Assembly: GCF_008725655.1 (NCBI RefSeq)
Contig: NZ_VYXP01000002.1
Location: forward strand, 581,066-645,065
Length of the DNA: 64,000 nucleotides
Source: Marinihelvus fidelis
GTDB taxonomy: Bacteria > Pseudomonadota > Gammaproteobacteria > Xanthomonadales > SZUA-36
Direction: 5' to 3'
This document shows positions 26,885-36,373 of the stretch, piece after piece. The position numbers were made by a program, and so were the translations under genes. The notes under the pieces were generated by a model that worked only from the letters and a program-made list of their open reading frames with translations, did not search any database and was not told where the DNA came from. Each line of letters opens with the position of its first letter. The first letter of the stretch is position 1.

Positions 26885-29800
26885 ATGTCTGCGACTCGTA
26901 TCGCCGCAAGGCGAAGCGTTGTTCTGAGCACCGTATTGGGTGCACTCTTTTTCACGTCACCAGCCAGCGCACAAACCGCGCCGGTGACGTTCCAGAAGAA
27001 TTTCTCGCCCGCCGTGATCGGGCCCGGCAGCACGACCCGACTACGCCTGGTCATCGACAACACGCAAGGCGCGACACCGCTCGCCGACCTGGCCTTCAGC
27101 GATACCCTGCCGGCCGGCATGACCATTGCCGCGGCGCCCGTTGCGACCTCTTCCTGCGGCGGCACCCTGAGCGCCCCAGCCGGCGGGTCAACGATCACGC
27201 TTTCCGATGGCACCCTCGGCGCCAGTGCGACTTGCGTCATCCTGGTCAACGTGACGTCTTCCACGCCTGGGTTTGCGACCAATACGACCACTGACCTGAC
27301 CAGCGACCACGGCAACCATGGCACCGCCACCGCGGACCTGGACGTCGACCCCGATCTGGCCGGCTTCTCGAAGTCGTTCGCGCCGTCGACGGTCAACTAT
27401 GGTGACCGCAGCACGCTGACGTTCACTGTCGACAACACGCTGAACAACAGCGCCGTGGTGAACGCCAATTTCGTCGACGTTCTGCCCCCCGGCATGGTCA
27501 TCGCCTCGCCCAACAATCTCGTCCACAACTGTGACGTGGCCGCACCCGTCCTGACGCCAACCATCACCGCCCCGGCTGGCGGCAACCAGGTCACGCTCAG
27601 CTTTAGCGGAACCCTGGCCTTCCCCTTCGTGGTGGCGGGCAGCACCTGCCAGTTGAGCGTGGATGTCGTTGCGCTGACCACTGGCACGCTCGAGAATGTC
27701 AGCGGCGATTTCCTGCATGATTTCGTCAGCACCGGCACTGCAAGCGCGACCCTGGTGGCAAATGGACAGGCCCTGACCGTGCGTGAAAGTTTCCTGGCCG
27801 ACCCGGTGGCCCCCGGGGAGACCATCGAACTGCAGTTCGACCTGTCCAACCAGGACCGTGCCAGCACCGCGACGGATATCACCTTTACCAACGACCTGGA
27901 TGCCTCGCTCAGCGGGCTGGCCATCAGCGGCGCGTTGCCTGCCGACCCCTGCGGTGCCGGGTCAACATTGACAGGCACCAGCGTGCTGACCCTCAGCAAT
28001 GCGACGCTGCCGCCGGGTGGCAGCTGCCAGTTCAGCGTCACCCTGCAGGTTCCGGCCGGCGCGACGCCAGGCGCTTACCCAAACGCGACCACCGACCTGA
28101 ACGCCATCCTCGGTGGCATGGCCTTTAACGGGCCTGGAGCCAGCGACACGCTGTTCGTCAATGCCGTGCCGCAGATGACCAAGACCTTCCTGACCTCGCC
28201 GGTCGCCCCGGGAGATGACGCGGTCATGGAATTCGTCATCACCAACCCGAGCCAGGCCAGCGCCGCCACCGACGTTGAGTTTGTCGATTCAATCTCCGAC
28301 TTCCTGGGGTTCGGCATCCCGTTGACCCTGTCCCTGCCAGCCGACGACTTTTGCGGCGCGGGCTCGCAGGCCAGCGCTGTTTTCCTGGACACTGACAACT
28401 TCGGCTTTTCTGTCACCGGTGTGACCCTGCCGGCGGGCGGCGACTGTACCTTCGAGGTAACGGTGACCATTCCGGCCGAGACCACGGGTGGTACCTACAC
28501 CAACACGACGACGGATGTCACCGGCATCATCGACGGCACGGCACAGACCGGCCCGGCCGCATCCGCCGACCTGGAGGTGCTGTTTACGCCGCAGTTGGTC
28601 AAGTCATTCAGCCAGCCAGCAGTCCCCGGTGGCGCAGTCGACCTGGAATTCGTCCTGTCATTGCCACCGGAAGCTCCGGGGCCAGTAACGGACATCACCT
28701 TCACCGATGACCTGGGCGCGGCATTGACCGGCCTGGTCGCGACCGGCTTGCCACTGGCCGATGCCTGCGGCACGGGCGCAAGCCTGGCTGGCACCGACAC
28801 CCTGACACTCACGGGTGCAACGTTGACCCCGGGTGGCAGCTGCACCATGACCGTGGCGTTGCAGGTCCCGGCAGGCGCCACGCCGGGCAGCTATACCAAC
28901 ACCACCTCGACGGTCTCGGCAACCAGCCAGGGCGTATCGGTCAACGGGCCAGCAGCCACCGCTGACCTGGAGGTTGTCACGCTGCGCCTGAGCAAGGAAT
29001 TTACTGACGACCCGGTCATCCCCGGCGCAACCGCTACGCTGCGTTTCACCCTGGAGAATGCTGGCCAGGTCACGCTCACCAACATCTTCTTTTCTGACGA
29101 CCTCAACGCGACGCTGGCCGGCCTGGCGGCAGCCGGCCTGCCCATGAACGACATTTGCGGCACCGGCTCGTCAATATCGGGTACGACCACGCTGATCTTT
29201 ACAAGTGGCACGCTGGCCGCCGGTGACTCATGCACCTTCGATGTGCAACTCCAGGTCCCCGCCAACGCGGCCGATGGCGTGTATCCGAACCGAACATCCC
29301 AGGTCCAAAGCTCCGAAGGCCCGGCCATTTACGTTTCACCGGGCGCCGCAGATGACCTGACCGTCGCCGGTTCCGTGATCCTGCTGACCAAGTCTTTTAC
29401 CGACGATCCGGTCGGCCCGGGTGATGCAGTCACGCTGGAGTTCACGCTGCAGAACCTAAATGCCGGCGCAGACATCACCGACATGACATTCACGGACGAC
29501 CTGGATGCCGCGCTCACCGGCCTGGTGGCCACGTCACTGCCTGCCGCCGACTTCTGTGGCGCCGGCTCGACGATATCCGGTACCAACCTGCTTACCATCA
29601 GCGGCGCGTCGCTGGCCACGGGCCAGTCCTGCACCTTCAGCGCTACGCTCCAGGTGCCCGCCCAGGCGATGCCTGGCACCCCGGTAACCAACACCACCAG
29701 CGCCGTCACCGGCATGGTGTCGGGCCTGCCCGTCACGGGTTCACCGGCATCGGACGACCTGCTGATCCTGTCACAGCGGCTGTCCAAGGCCTTTTCCGCA

Positions 29801-32569
29801 ACGGTAGCGGCCGGTGGCACAGTCGACCTCGAGTTCACCATCGACAACGACGACGGTGCGAATTCCGCCACCGCGCTGGCCTTTACCGACGACCTGGATG
29901 CCGTGTTGACTGGCCTGGTGGCAACCGGCCTGCCCATGAATGATGTCTGTGGCGCGGGATCGGTCATCAGCGGCACGGGGTTCCTGACGCTTTCCGGCGC
30001 CATGCTACCCCCGGGTGGCAGTTGCAGCTTTAGCGTGTCGCTGGCCATTCCGGCCATGGCGGCAGCCGGCACCTACGACAACACAACCTCGGCACTGACC
30101 TCGGGCGGCCTGACGGCCGGTGAGCCCGCGACCGCACAGCTGGTCATCGAACCGCCGCCGGCGTTCACCAAGTCTTTCAGCCCGGACACCGTGGGTGAAG
30201 GCATCGCCAGCACGATGACCCTGCTCATCGACAACGCCGCCTCCGCCCTGGACGGTACCGCCCTGGCGCTGACCGACAACCTGCCGTCCGGCATGACGAT
30301 TGCCGGCACCCCCAACGCCAGCAACACCTGTGGCGGCACGCTCACGGCAACGGCCGGCGCAACATCGTTGAGCCTGTCGGGGGGTGCCATTGCAGCTGGC
30401 GAAGGCTGTATCGTGACGGTTGATGTCACTGCCTCGCCTGCGGGCGCATTCACCAATACCACCGGCACCCTGACGTCGTCGCTGGGTGACAGCGGCACGG
30501 CCTCCGCCACGCTCAATGTCTTACCGGCACCCATGTTCAGCAAGGCGTTCGCGCCGGTCGAGATCCAGGCCCAGGGGCTGTCAACGCTGACGCTGACCAT
30601 TGATAACTCGGCCAGCACCATTACCGCGACTGGCCTGGACTTCACCGATACATTCCCGGCCGGCCTGGAGGTCGCCTCGCCCGCCAATGCCAGCACAACC
30701 TGCACCGGCGGCACACTGACGGCGGTCGCCGGCGCCAGCAGCGTCAGCTACACCGGCGCTTCGGTCTCCGCGGGCGCGACCTGCGCGATCAGTGTCGATA
30801 CCACGGCCGCGGCCACCGGTGACTACGACAATGTCAGCGGCAACCTGGTGTCTTCCCTGGGTGACAGTGGCACGGCCGCGGCCACGCTGTCCGTGGTACC
30901 GGAGCCAGCGTTTACCAAGTCGTTCTCGCCAGCCGCTATCACAGCGGGTGAGCTGTCTACCCTAGTCCTGCTGATCGACAACAGCGCCGGGCCGCTACCG
31001 GCACAGGCCATCGACTTCACCGATAACCTGCCTGCAGGCGTCACCATCGCCTCACCCGCCAATGCGTCAACAAGTTGCACCGGCGGCACACTGGTGGCTG
31101 CCGACGGCGGCAGCACCATCAGCTACAGCGGTGGTGAGGTGGGCGCGCTGAGCCAGTGCCAGGTGCAGGTGGACACCACCAGCGTGACGATGGGCGACCA
31201 CGTCAATATCACCGGCGCCATGACATCGTCCCTGGGGGACAGCGGCACGGCCACGGCCACGCTGACCGTCAGCCTGCTGGCCCCGGCGTTCAGCAAGGCG
31301 TTCAACCCGGCGGTCATCCCCGCCGGCGGTGACAGCACGCTGATGCTGACCATCGACAACAGCGCCGGCGCGGGTGCGGTCAACGGGCTGGCCTTTACCG
31401 ATACCTTCCCCGCCGGACTGTCCATCGCCGCCACGCCGGCGGCCGGCACGGATTGCGGTGCCGGTACCGTCACCGCTGTCGCCGGCTCGAATTCCGTTTC
31501 ACTGAGCGGTGGCACGGTGGCCGCCAACAGCAGCTGCACGGTCACGGTGAACGTGACCGCACCGGCGGCTGGCAGCTTTACCAACACCAGTGGCGAACTG
31601 CTGTCCGATGCCGGCACCAGCGGCACGGCCACGGCCACGCTGGACGTGGTCGCCGCCAGCGGCCTGACCCGGCAGTTTGCCGGCCCGGTCCTGCCGGGTG
31701 GCCAGGTGGCGCTGCGATACACGCTGAGCAACCCCGGCGCGGTACCAGTCACCGACATTACCTTCAGCGACGACCTCGACGGCATGCTGCCGGGGCTGGC
31801 GGCTGTCGCCGGGCCTGCGGCCGATGCCTGTGGCCCCGGCTCACAGGTGACCACCGGGGGTAACGTCGTGCTGACGGCGGGCAGCCTGCCCGGCAACGGC
31901 AGCTGCACATTCACGCTGACCGTGACCGTCCCGGCCGATGCGCCGCTGGGCAGCCACCCTGGCTCAACCAGCCCGGTCAGCTACATGGCCGGTGGCTCAG
32001 GCTTCACCGCGCCGGCCGCCACGTCCAGCCTGGAGGTCGTCTACCTGGACTTCACCAAGTCGTTCCCGGGCGGTGATGTCGCACCCGGTGACCCGGTGCT
32101 GCTGACCTTCTCGATCACCAATCCCGATGGCAGCAATGCCGCCACCGGCCTGGCGTTCACCGATGACATCGACAGCTTCGTACCCGGGGCGGTGGCCACC
32201 GGGCTGCCCATGAGCGATGTCTGCGGCGCCGGCTCGACGCTGAGCGGAACCGACATCATCAGCCTGGCGGACGGTGTGCTTGCGCCCAACAGCAGTTGCC
32301 AATTCTCGGTCACGCTTGCGCTGCCGACACCCCTGGCCGGAGGTCGCTATGTGAACCTGACCAGTCCGCTGGGCGCCGACGTAGGTGGCGCACCGGTGTC
32401 GGCGCCGGCAGGCTCTACGGCGACGGCGGCACTGGTGGTCATGCCAGCCGCACCCGCCGCGCCGGCCATACCGGTGCCCTCTCTGCCATGGCGGGGAACG
32501 GCGATCCTGGCCCTGCTGGTCGCGATTCTCGGCTTCGGCGCCATGCGTCGCTCACGTTTGGCATACTGA
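26885..32569 (+). CDS. Giant secreted repeat protein with two interleaved repeat types
   Basis: 1,894 residues from the ATG at 26885, supported by GGGGAAG upstream and a clear signal peptide (ending ASA, about residue 33); the open frame upstream is antisense to another gene and not part of it. About fourteen DUF11-like beta repeats of 115-135 residues follow in the order B2-A6-B4-A2. Type B carries F-S-K-x-F-x-P, L-T-I-D-N and CxGGTL; type A carries F-T-D-D-L, DxCGxGS and GxSCxF. Conserved cysteine pairs suggest one disulfide per repeat. A proline/alanine linker, IPVPSLPW, a membrane helix and RR end the chain, as in IPTL-CTERM proteins. Probably a cell-surface stalk or adhesin (inference). 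Confidence 0.85.
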   Translation: MSATRIAARRSVVLSTVLGALFFTSPASAQTAPVTFQKNFSPAVIGPGSTTRLRLVIDNTQGATPLADLAFSDTLPAGMTIAAAPVATSSCGGTLSAPAGGSTITLSDGTLGASATCVILVNVTSSTPGFATNTTTDLTSDHGNHGTATADLDVDPDLAGFSKSFAPSTVNYGDRSTLTFTVDNTLNNSAVVNANFVDVLPPGMVIASPNNLVHNCDVAAPVLTPTITAPAGGNQVTLSFSGTLAFPFVVAGSTCQLSVDVVALTTGTLENVSGDFLHDFVSTGTASATLVANGQALTVRESFLADPVAPGETIELQFDLSNQDRASTATDITFTNDLDASLSGLAISGALPADPCGAGSTLTGTSVLTLSNATLPPGGSCQFSVTLQVPAGATPGAYPNATTDLNAILGGMAFNGPGASDTLFVNAVPQMTKTFLTSPVAPGDDAVMEFVITNPSQASAATDVEFVDSISDFLGFGIPLTLSLPADDFCGAGSQASAVFLDTDNFGFSVTGVTLPAGGDCTFEVTVTIPAETTGGTYTNTTTDVTGIIDGTAQTGPAASADLEVLFTPQLVKSFSQPAVPGGAVDLEFVLSLPPEAPGPVTDITFTDDLGAALTGLVATGLPLADACGTGASLAGTDTLTLTGATLTPGGSCTMTVALQVPAGATPGSYTNTTSTVSATSQGVSVNGPAATADLEVVTLRLSKEFTDDPVIPGATATLRFTLENAGQVTLTNIFFSDDLNATLAGLAAAGLPMNDICGTGSSISGTTTLIFTSGTLAAGDSCTFDVQLQVPANAADGVYPNRTSQVQSSEGPAIYVSPGAADDLTVAGSVILLTKSFTDDPVGPGDAVTLEFTLQNLNAGADITDMTFTDDLDAALTGLVATSLPAADFCGAGSTISGTNLLTISGASLATGQSCTFSATLQVPAQAMPGTPVTNTTSAVTGMVSGLPVTGSPASDDLLILSQRLSKAFSATVAAGGTVDLEFTIDNDDGANSATALAFTDDLDAVLTGLVATGLPMNDVCGAGSVISGTGFLTLSGAMLPPGGSCSFSVSLAIPAMAAAGTYDNTTSALTSGGLTAGEPATAQLVIEPPPAFTKSFSPDTVGEGIASTMTLLIDNAASALDGTALALTDNLPSGMTIAGTPNASNTCGGTLTATAGATSLSLSGGAIAAGEGCIVTVDVTASPAGAFTNTTGTLTSSLGDSGTASATLNVLPAPMFSKAFAPVEIQAQGLSTLTLTIDNSASTITATGLDFTDTFPAGLEVASPANASTTCTGGTLTAVAGASSVSYTGASVSAGATCAISVDTTAAATGDYDNVSGNLVSSLGDSGTAAATLSVVPEPAFTKSFSPAAITAGELSTLVLLIDNSAGPLPAQAIDFTDNLPAGVTIASPANASTSCTGGTLVAADGGSTISYSGGEVGALSQCQVQVDTTSVTMGDHVNITGAMTSSLGDSGTATATLTVSLLAPAFSKAFNPAVIPAGGDSTLMLTIDNSAGAGAVNGLAFTDTFPAGLSIAATPAAGTDCGAGTVTAVAGSNSVSLSGGTVAANSSCTVTVNVTAPAAGSFTNTSGELLSDAGTSGTATATLDVVAASGLTRQFAGPVLPGGQVALRYTLSNPGAVPVTDITFSDDLDGMLPGLAAVAGPAADACGPGSQVTTGGNVVLTAGSLPGNGSCTFTLTVTVPADAPLGSHPGSTSPVSYMAGGSGFTAPAATSSLEVVYLDFTKSFPGGDVAPGDPVLLTFSITNPDGSNAATGLAFTDDIDSFVPGAVATGLPMSDVCGAGSTLSGTDIISLADGVLAPNSSCQFSVTLALPTPLAGGRYVNLTSPLGADVGGAPVSAPAGSTATAALVVMPAAPAAPAIPVPSLPWRGTAILALLVAILGFGAMRRSRLAY

Positions 32570-32598
32570 CCCTGGTCACGACCCGGACGGAGTACGCC

Positions 32599-33810
32599 AT
32601 GAGCCCAATGCGCCATTCACGCCGCCGCCTGCTGCAACTGGCGGGCGCGACCGCCACCCTGCCCTGGCTGGCTGGCACGGCTGGCCTTGCCAGCGCCGCC
32701 GACGTGCTGCCGCGCAAGGCCATCGGCATGCCCTTCCCCGGCGGGCTGACCCTGCCGGACAGCCCGCCCCCGGCGCCGTCGGCCGACAGTGTCGGCTTTG
32801 CCGTGGTCGGGTTGGGCTATTACGGCGCGGCGATCCTGATGCCGGCCCTGGCGCGCGCGCAGCGTTGCCACGTGGCCGCGGTCGTGTCCGGCAACCCGGA
32901 CAAGGCCAACCGCATTGCCGGCGCCTACGGGCTGTCACAGGATGCCGTGTACGGCTACGACGACTTTGAGCGTATCGCCGACGATGACCGCGTCGAGGCC
33001 GTCTACATTGTCCTGCCCAGCGGCCTGCATGCCGACTGGACCGAGAAGGCCTTCGCCGCCGGCAAGCACGTGCTCTGTGAGAAGCCGATGGCCCTGAACA
33101 GCGCCGAGTGCCAGCGCATGATCGACGCCTCGGTCGCGGCTGAACGCAAACTGATGATCGGCTACCGCTGCCATTTCGAACCCTACAACCTGCGCGCGAT
33201 GGAACTGATGCGCGAGGACGCCGTCGGCGGCATCCGCCACGTCGAGACCTTCCAGCAATACCGCATGGGCCCGACCAGCCCGGCCGACAACTGGCGCGTG
33301 GTGCGCTCGCTGGCCGGCGGCGGGCCGCTGGAGGACTACGGCATTTACGGCCTGCAGTCGGCGCTCTACCTGACCGGGGAGATGCCTTCGAGCATCAGCG
33401 CGGAGACGATCCAGCCGAAGGGCGACCCAAGGTTCGCCGAGATTTTTGCCTCGGTCAGGACGCGGATGACCTTCCCGTCCGGCGCTACGGCCGAACTGTT
33501 CACGTCGTACGACACCGCGCCCGGCCGCAATCGGGTTGCCGTCGAAGGCGATGCCGGCCTGCTGGAAATGGAGCCCGCGACCGGTTACTCCGGCCACCGG
33601 ATGTCCCTGACCAGGAACGGCGACCAGGAAACGCTGACCCCGGGCGACCCCGGTGTACAGTTCTACCGCCAGTGCGACCACTTCGCCGACGCCATCCGGG
33701 ACAATACCGAGATCATCGTTCCGGGTGAGATGGGCCTGCGCGATGTTCGCCTGATGGAAGCCATTTACGCCTCGGCGGCCAGCGGCGAGACCGTAGCGCC
33801 CGCCGCCTGA
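32599..33810 (+). CDS. Tat-exported Gfo/Idh/MocA-family oxidoreductase
   Basis: 403 residues from the ATG at 32599. A twin-arginine signal (SRRRLLQLAGATATLPWLAG) precedes a Rossmann domain (FAVVGLGYYGAAILMPAL, about residue 70) and the C-terminal alpha/beta domain, with the hallmark HVLCEKPMALN. It resembles periplasmic glucose-fructose oxidoreductase-like enzymes that carry tightly bound NADP and interconvert sugars; substrate is not evident. It begins 29 bases after the repeat-protein stop and may be read through from it. Confidence 0.9.
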   Translation: MSPMRHSRRRLLQLAGATATLPWLAGTAGLASAADVLPRKAIGMPFPGGLTLPDSPPPAPSADSVGFAVVGLGYYGAAILMPALARAQRCHVAAVVSGNPDKANRIAGAYGLSQDAVYGYDDFERIADDDRVEAVYIVLPSGLHADWTEKAFAAGKHVLCEKPMALNSAECQRMIDASVAAERKLMIGYRCHFEPYNLRAMELMREDAVGGIRHVETFQQYRMGPTSPADNWRVVRSLAGGGPLEDYGIYGLQSALYLTGEMPSSISAETIQPKGDPRFAEIFASVRTRMTFPSGATAELFTSYDTAPGRNRVAVEGDAGLLEMEPATGYSGHRMSLTRNGDQETLTPGDPGVQFYRQCDHFADAIRDNTEIIVPGEMGLRDVRLMEAIYASAASGETVAPAA

Positions 33811-33854
33811 CGTCACGCGCCTGAACCGAAACCCCGAAGGAGTACCCGCCTGAG

Positions 33855-34775
33855 ATGGCCAGCAGCCTGTTCGCCCTGCTCGACGATATCGCCACCGTGC
33901 TCGACGACGTGTCCGTCATGACCAAGGTCGCGGCCAAAAAGACCGCCGGCCTGCTGGGCGACGACCTGGCCGTCAACGCCGAGCAGGTCACCGGTGTGCA
34001 GGCCAGCCGCGAATTACCGGTGGTCTGGGCCGTGGCCAAGGGCTCGGCGGTCAACAAGGCCATCCTGGTGCCGGCCGCACTGGTCATTAGCGCCATTGCC
34101 CCGTGGGTGATCACGCCCTTGCTGATGCTGGGCGGGACTTTCCTGTGTTTCGAAGGCATCGAGAAGGTCGCGCACAAGTTCCTGCATCCGCAGTCGGAAG
34201 CAGAAAAGGAGCAGGAAATCCACGACGCACTGCTTGACCCGGACGTCGACCTTAAACAGGTGGAAAAGCAGAAGATCAAGGGCGCCATCCGCACCGACTT
34301 CATCCTTTCGGCGGAAATCATCGTCATTTCGCTGGGCACCGTGGCCACGGCCGCGCTGGCCACGCGTATTGGTGTGCTCTGCGCCATCGCTGTCATCATG
34401 ACGGTGGGCGTTTATGGCCTGGTCGCGGCCATCGTCAAACTGGACGACGTGGGACTGGCGATGACGAAACGACCGCGCGCCATCGTCCAGACCATCGGTC
34501 ACGGCATCCTCACGGCCGCCCCCTGGCTGATGAAATTCCTGTCCGTGGCCGGCACCATCGCCATGTTCCTGGTCGGCGGCGGCATCGTCAGCCACGGTGT
34601 TCCCGCGCTACATCACCTGCAGGTCGCGATCGAAACCGCCGCCGGCGGTGGTGTCACCGGCACCCTGGCCGGGATGCTGTTCACCGGCGTGGTCGGCATC
34701 GTGCTTGGCATTGCCGTGGTGGCGATCGTCGAGGGCATCCGGCGTATGACCGGCAAGGCGAAGCACCACACATGA
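33855..34775 (+). CDS. DUF808 membrane protein (YedI-like)
   Basis: 306 residues, with GAAGGAG before the ATG. It opens MASSLFALLDDIATVLDDV and continues MTKVAAKKTAGLLGDDLAVNA, the signature of the DUF808/YedI family, with several membrane helices (about 80-105, 150-215 and two near the C-terminus). The biochemical role of this widely distributed family is unknown. Its stop overlaps the next gene by 4 bases. Confidence 0.93.
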   Translation: MASSLFALLDDIATVLDDVSVMTKVAAKKTAGLLGDDLAVNAEQVTGVQASRELPVVWAVAKGSAVNKAILVPAALVISAIAPWVITPLLMLGGTFLCFEGIEKVAHKFLHPQSEAEKEQEIHDALLDPDVDLKQVEKQKIKGAIRTDFILSAEIIVISLGTVATAALATRIGVLCAIAVIMTVGVYGLVAAIVKLDDVGLAMTKRPRAIVQTIGHGILTAAPWLMKFLSVAGTIAMFLVGGGIVSHGVPALHHLQVAIETAAGGGVTGTLAGMLFTGVVGIVLGIAVVAIVEGIRRMTGKAKHHT

Positions 34776-36373
34776 GTGACCCGGGCAACCCGGCTATTTC
34801 GGTCGTTGTCATCGCCTACGAGATGAACCGGGAACTGCCGCGCACCCTGCGGACGCTTTCACCCGGGTACCAGCGTGGCATCGAAGCCGGCGAGTACGAG
34901 GTCATCGTTGTCGACAACGGTTCACACCAGCCGGTGACGGCGGCCGATTGCCCGTTCGACACAACCAATATGCGTTTCCTTGACCAGGATGCCGGCGGCG
35001 TATCACCGGTGGCTGCCATTCACCAGGGGCTGGATACGGCCCGGGGCGATCTTGTCGGGGTCATGATCGACGGCGCCCGCATGGCATCTCCAGGGCTGCT
35101 GCGCCATGCCCGTGATGCCGCGAAGATACGGCCGAATCCGGTCATCGGCACACTCGCGTTTCACCTGGGCGACGATGTCCAGATGCAGTCCTGCCAGCGC
35201 GGCTACAACCAGCGAGCCGAAGACCGGTTGCTGGCCACCGTCCCCTGGGTCGACGATGGCTACCGGCTTTTTGACATTTCGGTCTTCGCCGGCTCATCGT
35301 CCAGGGGGTGGTTCCACCTGCCGTCTGAATCCAATGCCCTGTTCATGCCCAAACGGCTCTGGGCGGAACTCGGGGGTTACGATCGCGGATTCCGCAGCGT
35401 GGGCGGAGGCCTGGCCAACCTGGATACGTGGAAACGGGCCGTCGAACTCCCTCACACCGATGTGATCATGCTGCTGGGCGAAGGGACGTTTCACCAGTTT
35501 CACGGCGGTGTGGCGACAAACTCGCCACCGGGCACCATGAGCCAGGTGTTCCACGAGGAATACCGTTCGATTCGTGGCGAGCAATTCATCACCCCGGCGA
35601 ACCCGGACGTCAGTTATGTGGGCACGGTACCCACCAACGCCCGACGCTTGCTGGTCGACTCTGCCCTTTCGCTCCTGCCAAACCGGGGCCAGGGGCGCGA
35701 CCACGAGGCTGGTGCGCTGACTGCCCGCGAGCGCCCCTTCACGTCACCGATGCCGCCGCGCCTGGCGGAAGGCCTGCTCGGGGGCGTCATGAAAAGCCGT
35801 TATCGCGACGTGCTGATGCACAAGAGTCCGCTCGACCTGGGCATCTATCTGCAACTGTTTTCACGGATACGGCCGCGCAGCCTGGTCGAGATCGGCGGCA
35901 AGCACGGTGGCTCGGCGCTGCTGTTCGCCGACCTGCTGGGCGCCATGCACGATGACGACTACCGGGTCATCAGTATCGATAACCACCCGCGACAGGAGTT
36001 CAGTGACCGGCGCATTGACTTCCTTCGAGGTGACGCGTTGGACCTGGCCACATCCCTTTCCGCCGATGTACTACAGGCCCTGCCCCGGCCGCTGGTCGTG
36101 ATCGAAGACAGTGCGCACACCTACGAAACCAGCCTGGCCGTAATGGAATTCTTTCACCCACACCTGCGACCCGGTGACTACATCATCGTAGAGGACGGTG
36201 TCGTTTCGCAGCTACCCGCGTCGCGGTTCCGGGCCTACGACCATGGGCCTAACCGGGCCGTGCGCGAGTTCCTGGCACTGCAGGGCGACCACTACGAAAT
36301 CGACACTGAGCTGTGCGATTTCTACGGCTACAACATGACCTTCAACCCGAACGGCTATCTGCGGCGCAGCTGA
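34772..36373 (+). CDS. Glycosyltransferase family 2 fused to CmcI-like domain
   Basis: 533 residues, cytoplasmic. Residues about 8-275 form a GT-A glycosyltransferase (SVVVIAYEMNRELPRTLRTL, VIVVDNGS, then a metal-site equivalent VMIDGAR in place of a plain DxD). Residues about 325-533 resemble the cephalosporin hydroxylase/CmcI SAM-binding family (SLVEIGGKHGGSALLFADLL, VISIDNHP, VVIEDSAHTYETSLAVMEFF). The fusion suggests stepwise addition and methylation or oxidation of a sugar in a surface glycan (inference). Starts inside the DUF808 stop codon region and ends overlapping the convergent methyltransferase gene by 19 bases. Confidence 0.85.
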   Translation: MSDPGNPAISVVVIAYEMNRELPRTLRTLSPGYQRGIEAGEYEVIVVDNGSHQPVTAADCPFDTTNMRFLDQDAGGVSPVAAIHQGLDTARGDLVGVMIDGARMASPGLLRHARDAAKIRPNPVIGTLAFHLGDDVQMQSCQRGYNQRAEDRLLATVPWVDDGYRLFDISVFAGSSSRGWFHLPSESNALFMPKRLWAELGGYDRGFRSVGGGLANLDTWKRAVELPHTDVIMLLGEGTFHQFHGGVATNSPPGTMSQVFHEEYRSIRGEQFITPANPDVSYVGTVPTNARRLLVDSALSLLPNRGQGRDHEAGALTARERPFTSPMPPRLAEGLLGGVMKSRYRDVLMHKSPLDLGIYLQLFSRIRPRSLVEIGGKHGGSALLFADLLGAMHDDDYRVISIDNHPRQEFSDRRIDFLRGDALDLATSLSADVLQALPRPLVVIEDSAHTYETSLAVMEFFHPHLRPGDYIIVEDGVVSQLPASRFRAYDHGPNRAVREFLALQGDHYEIDTELCDFYGYNMTFNPNGYLRRS

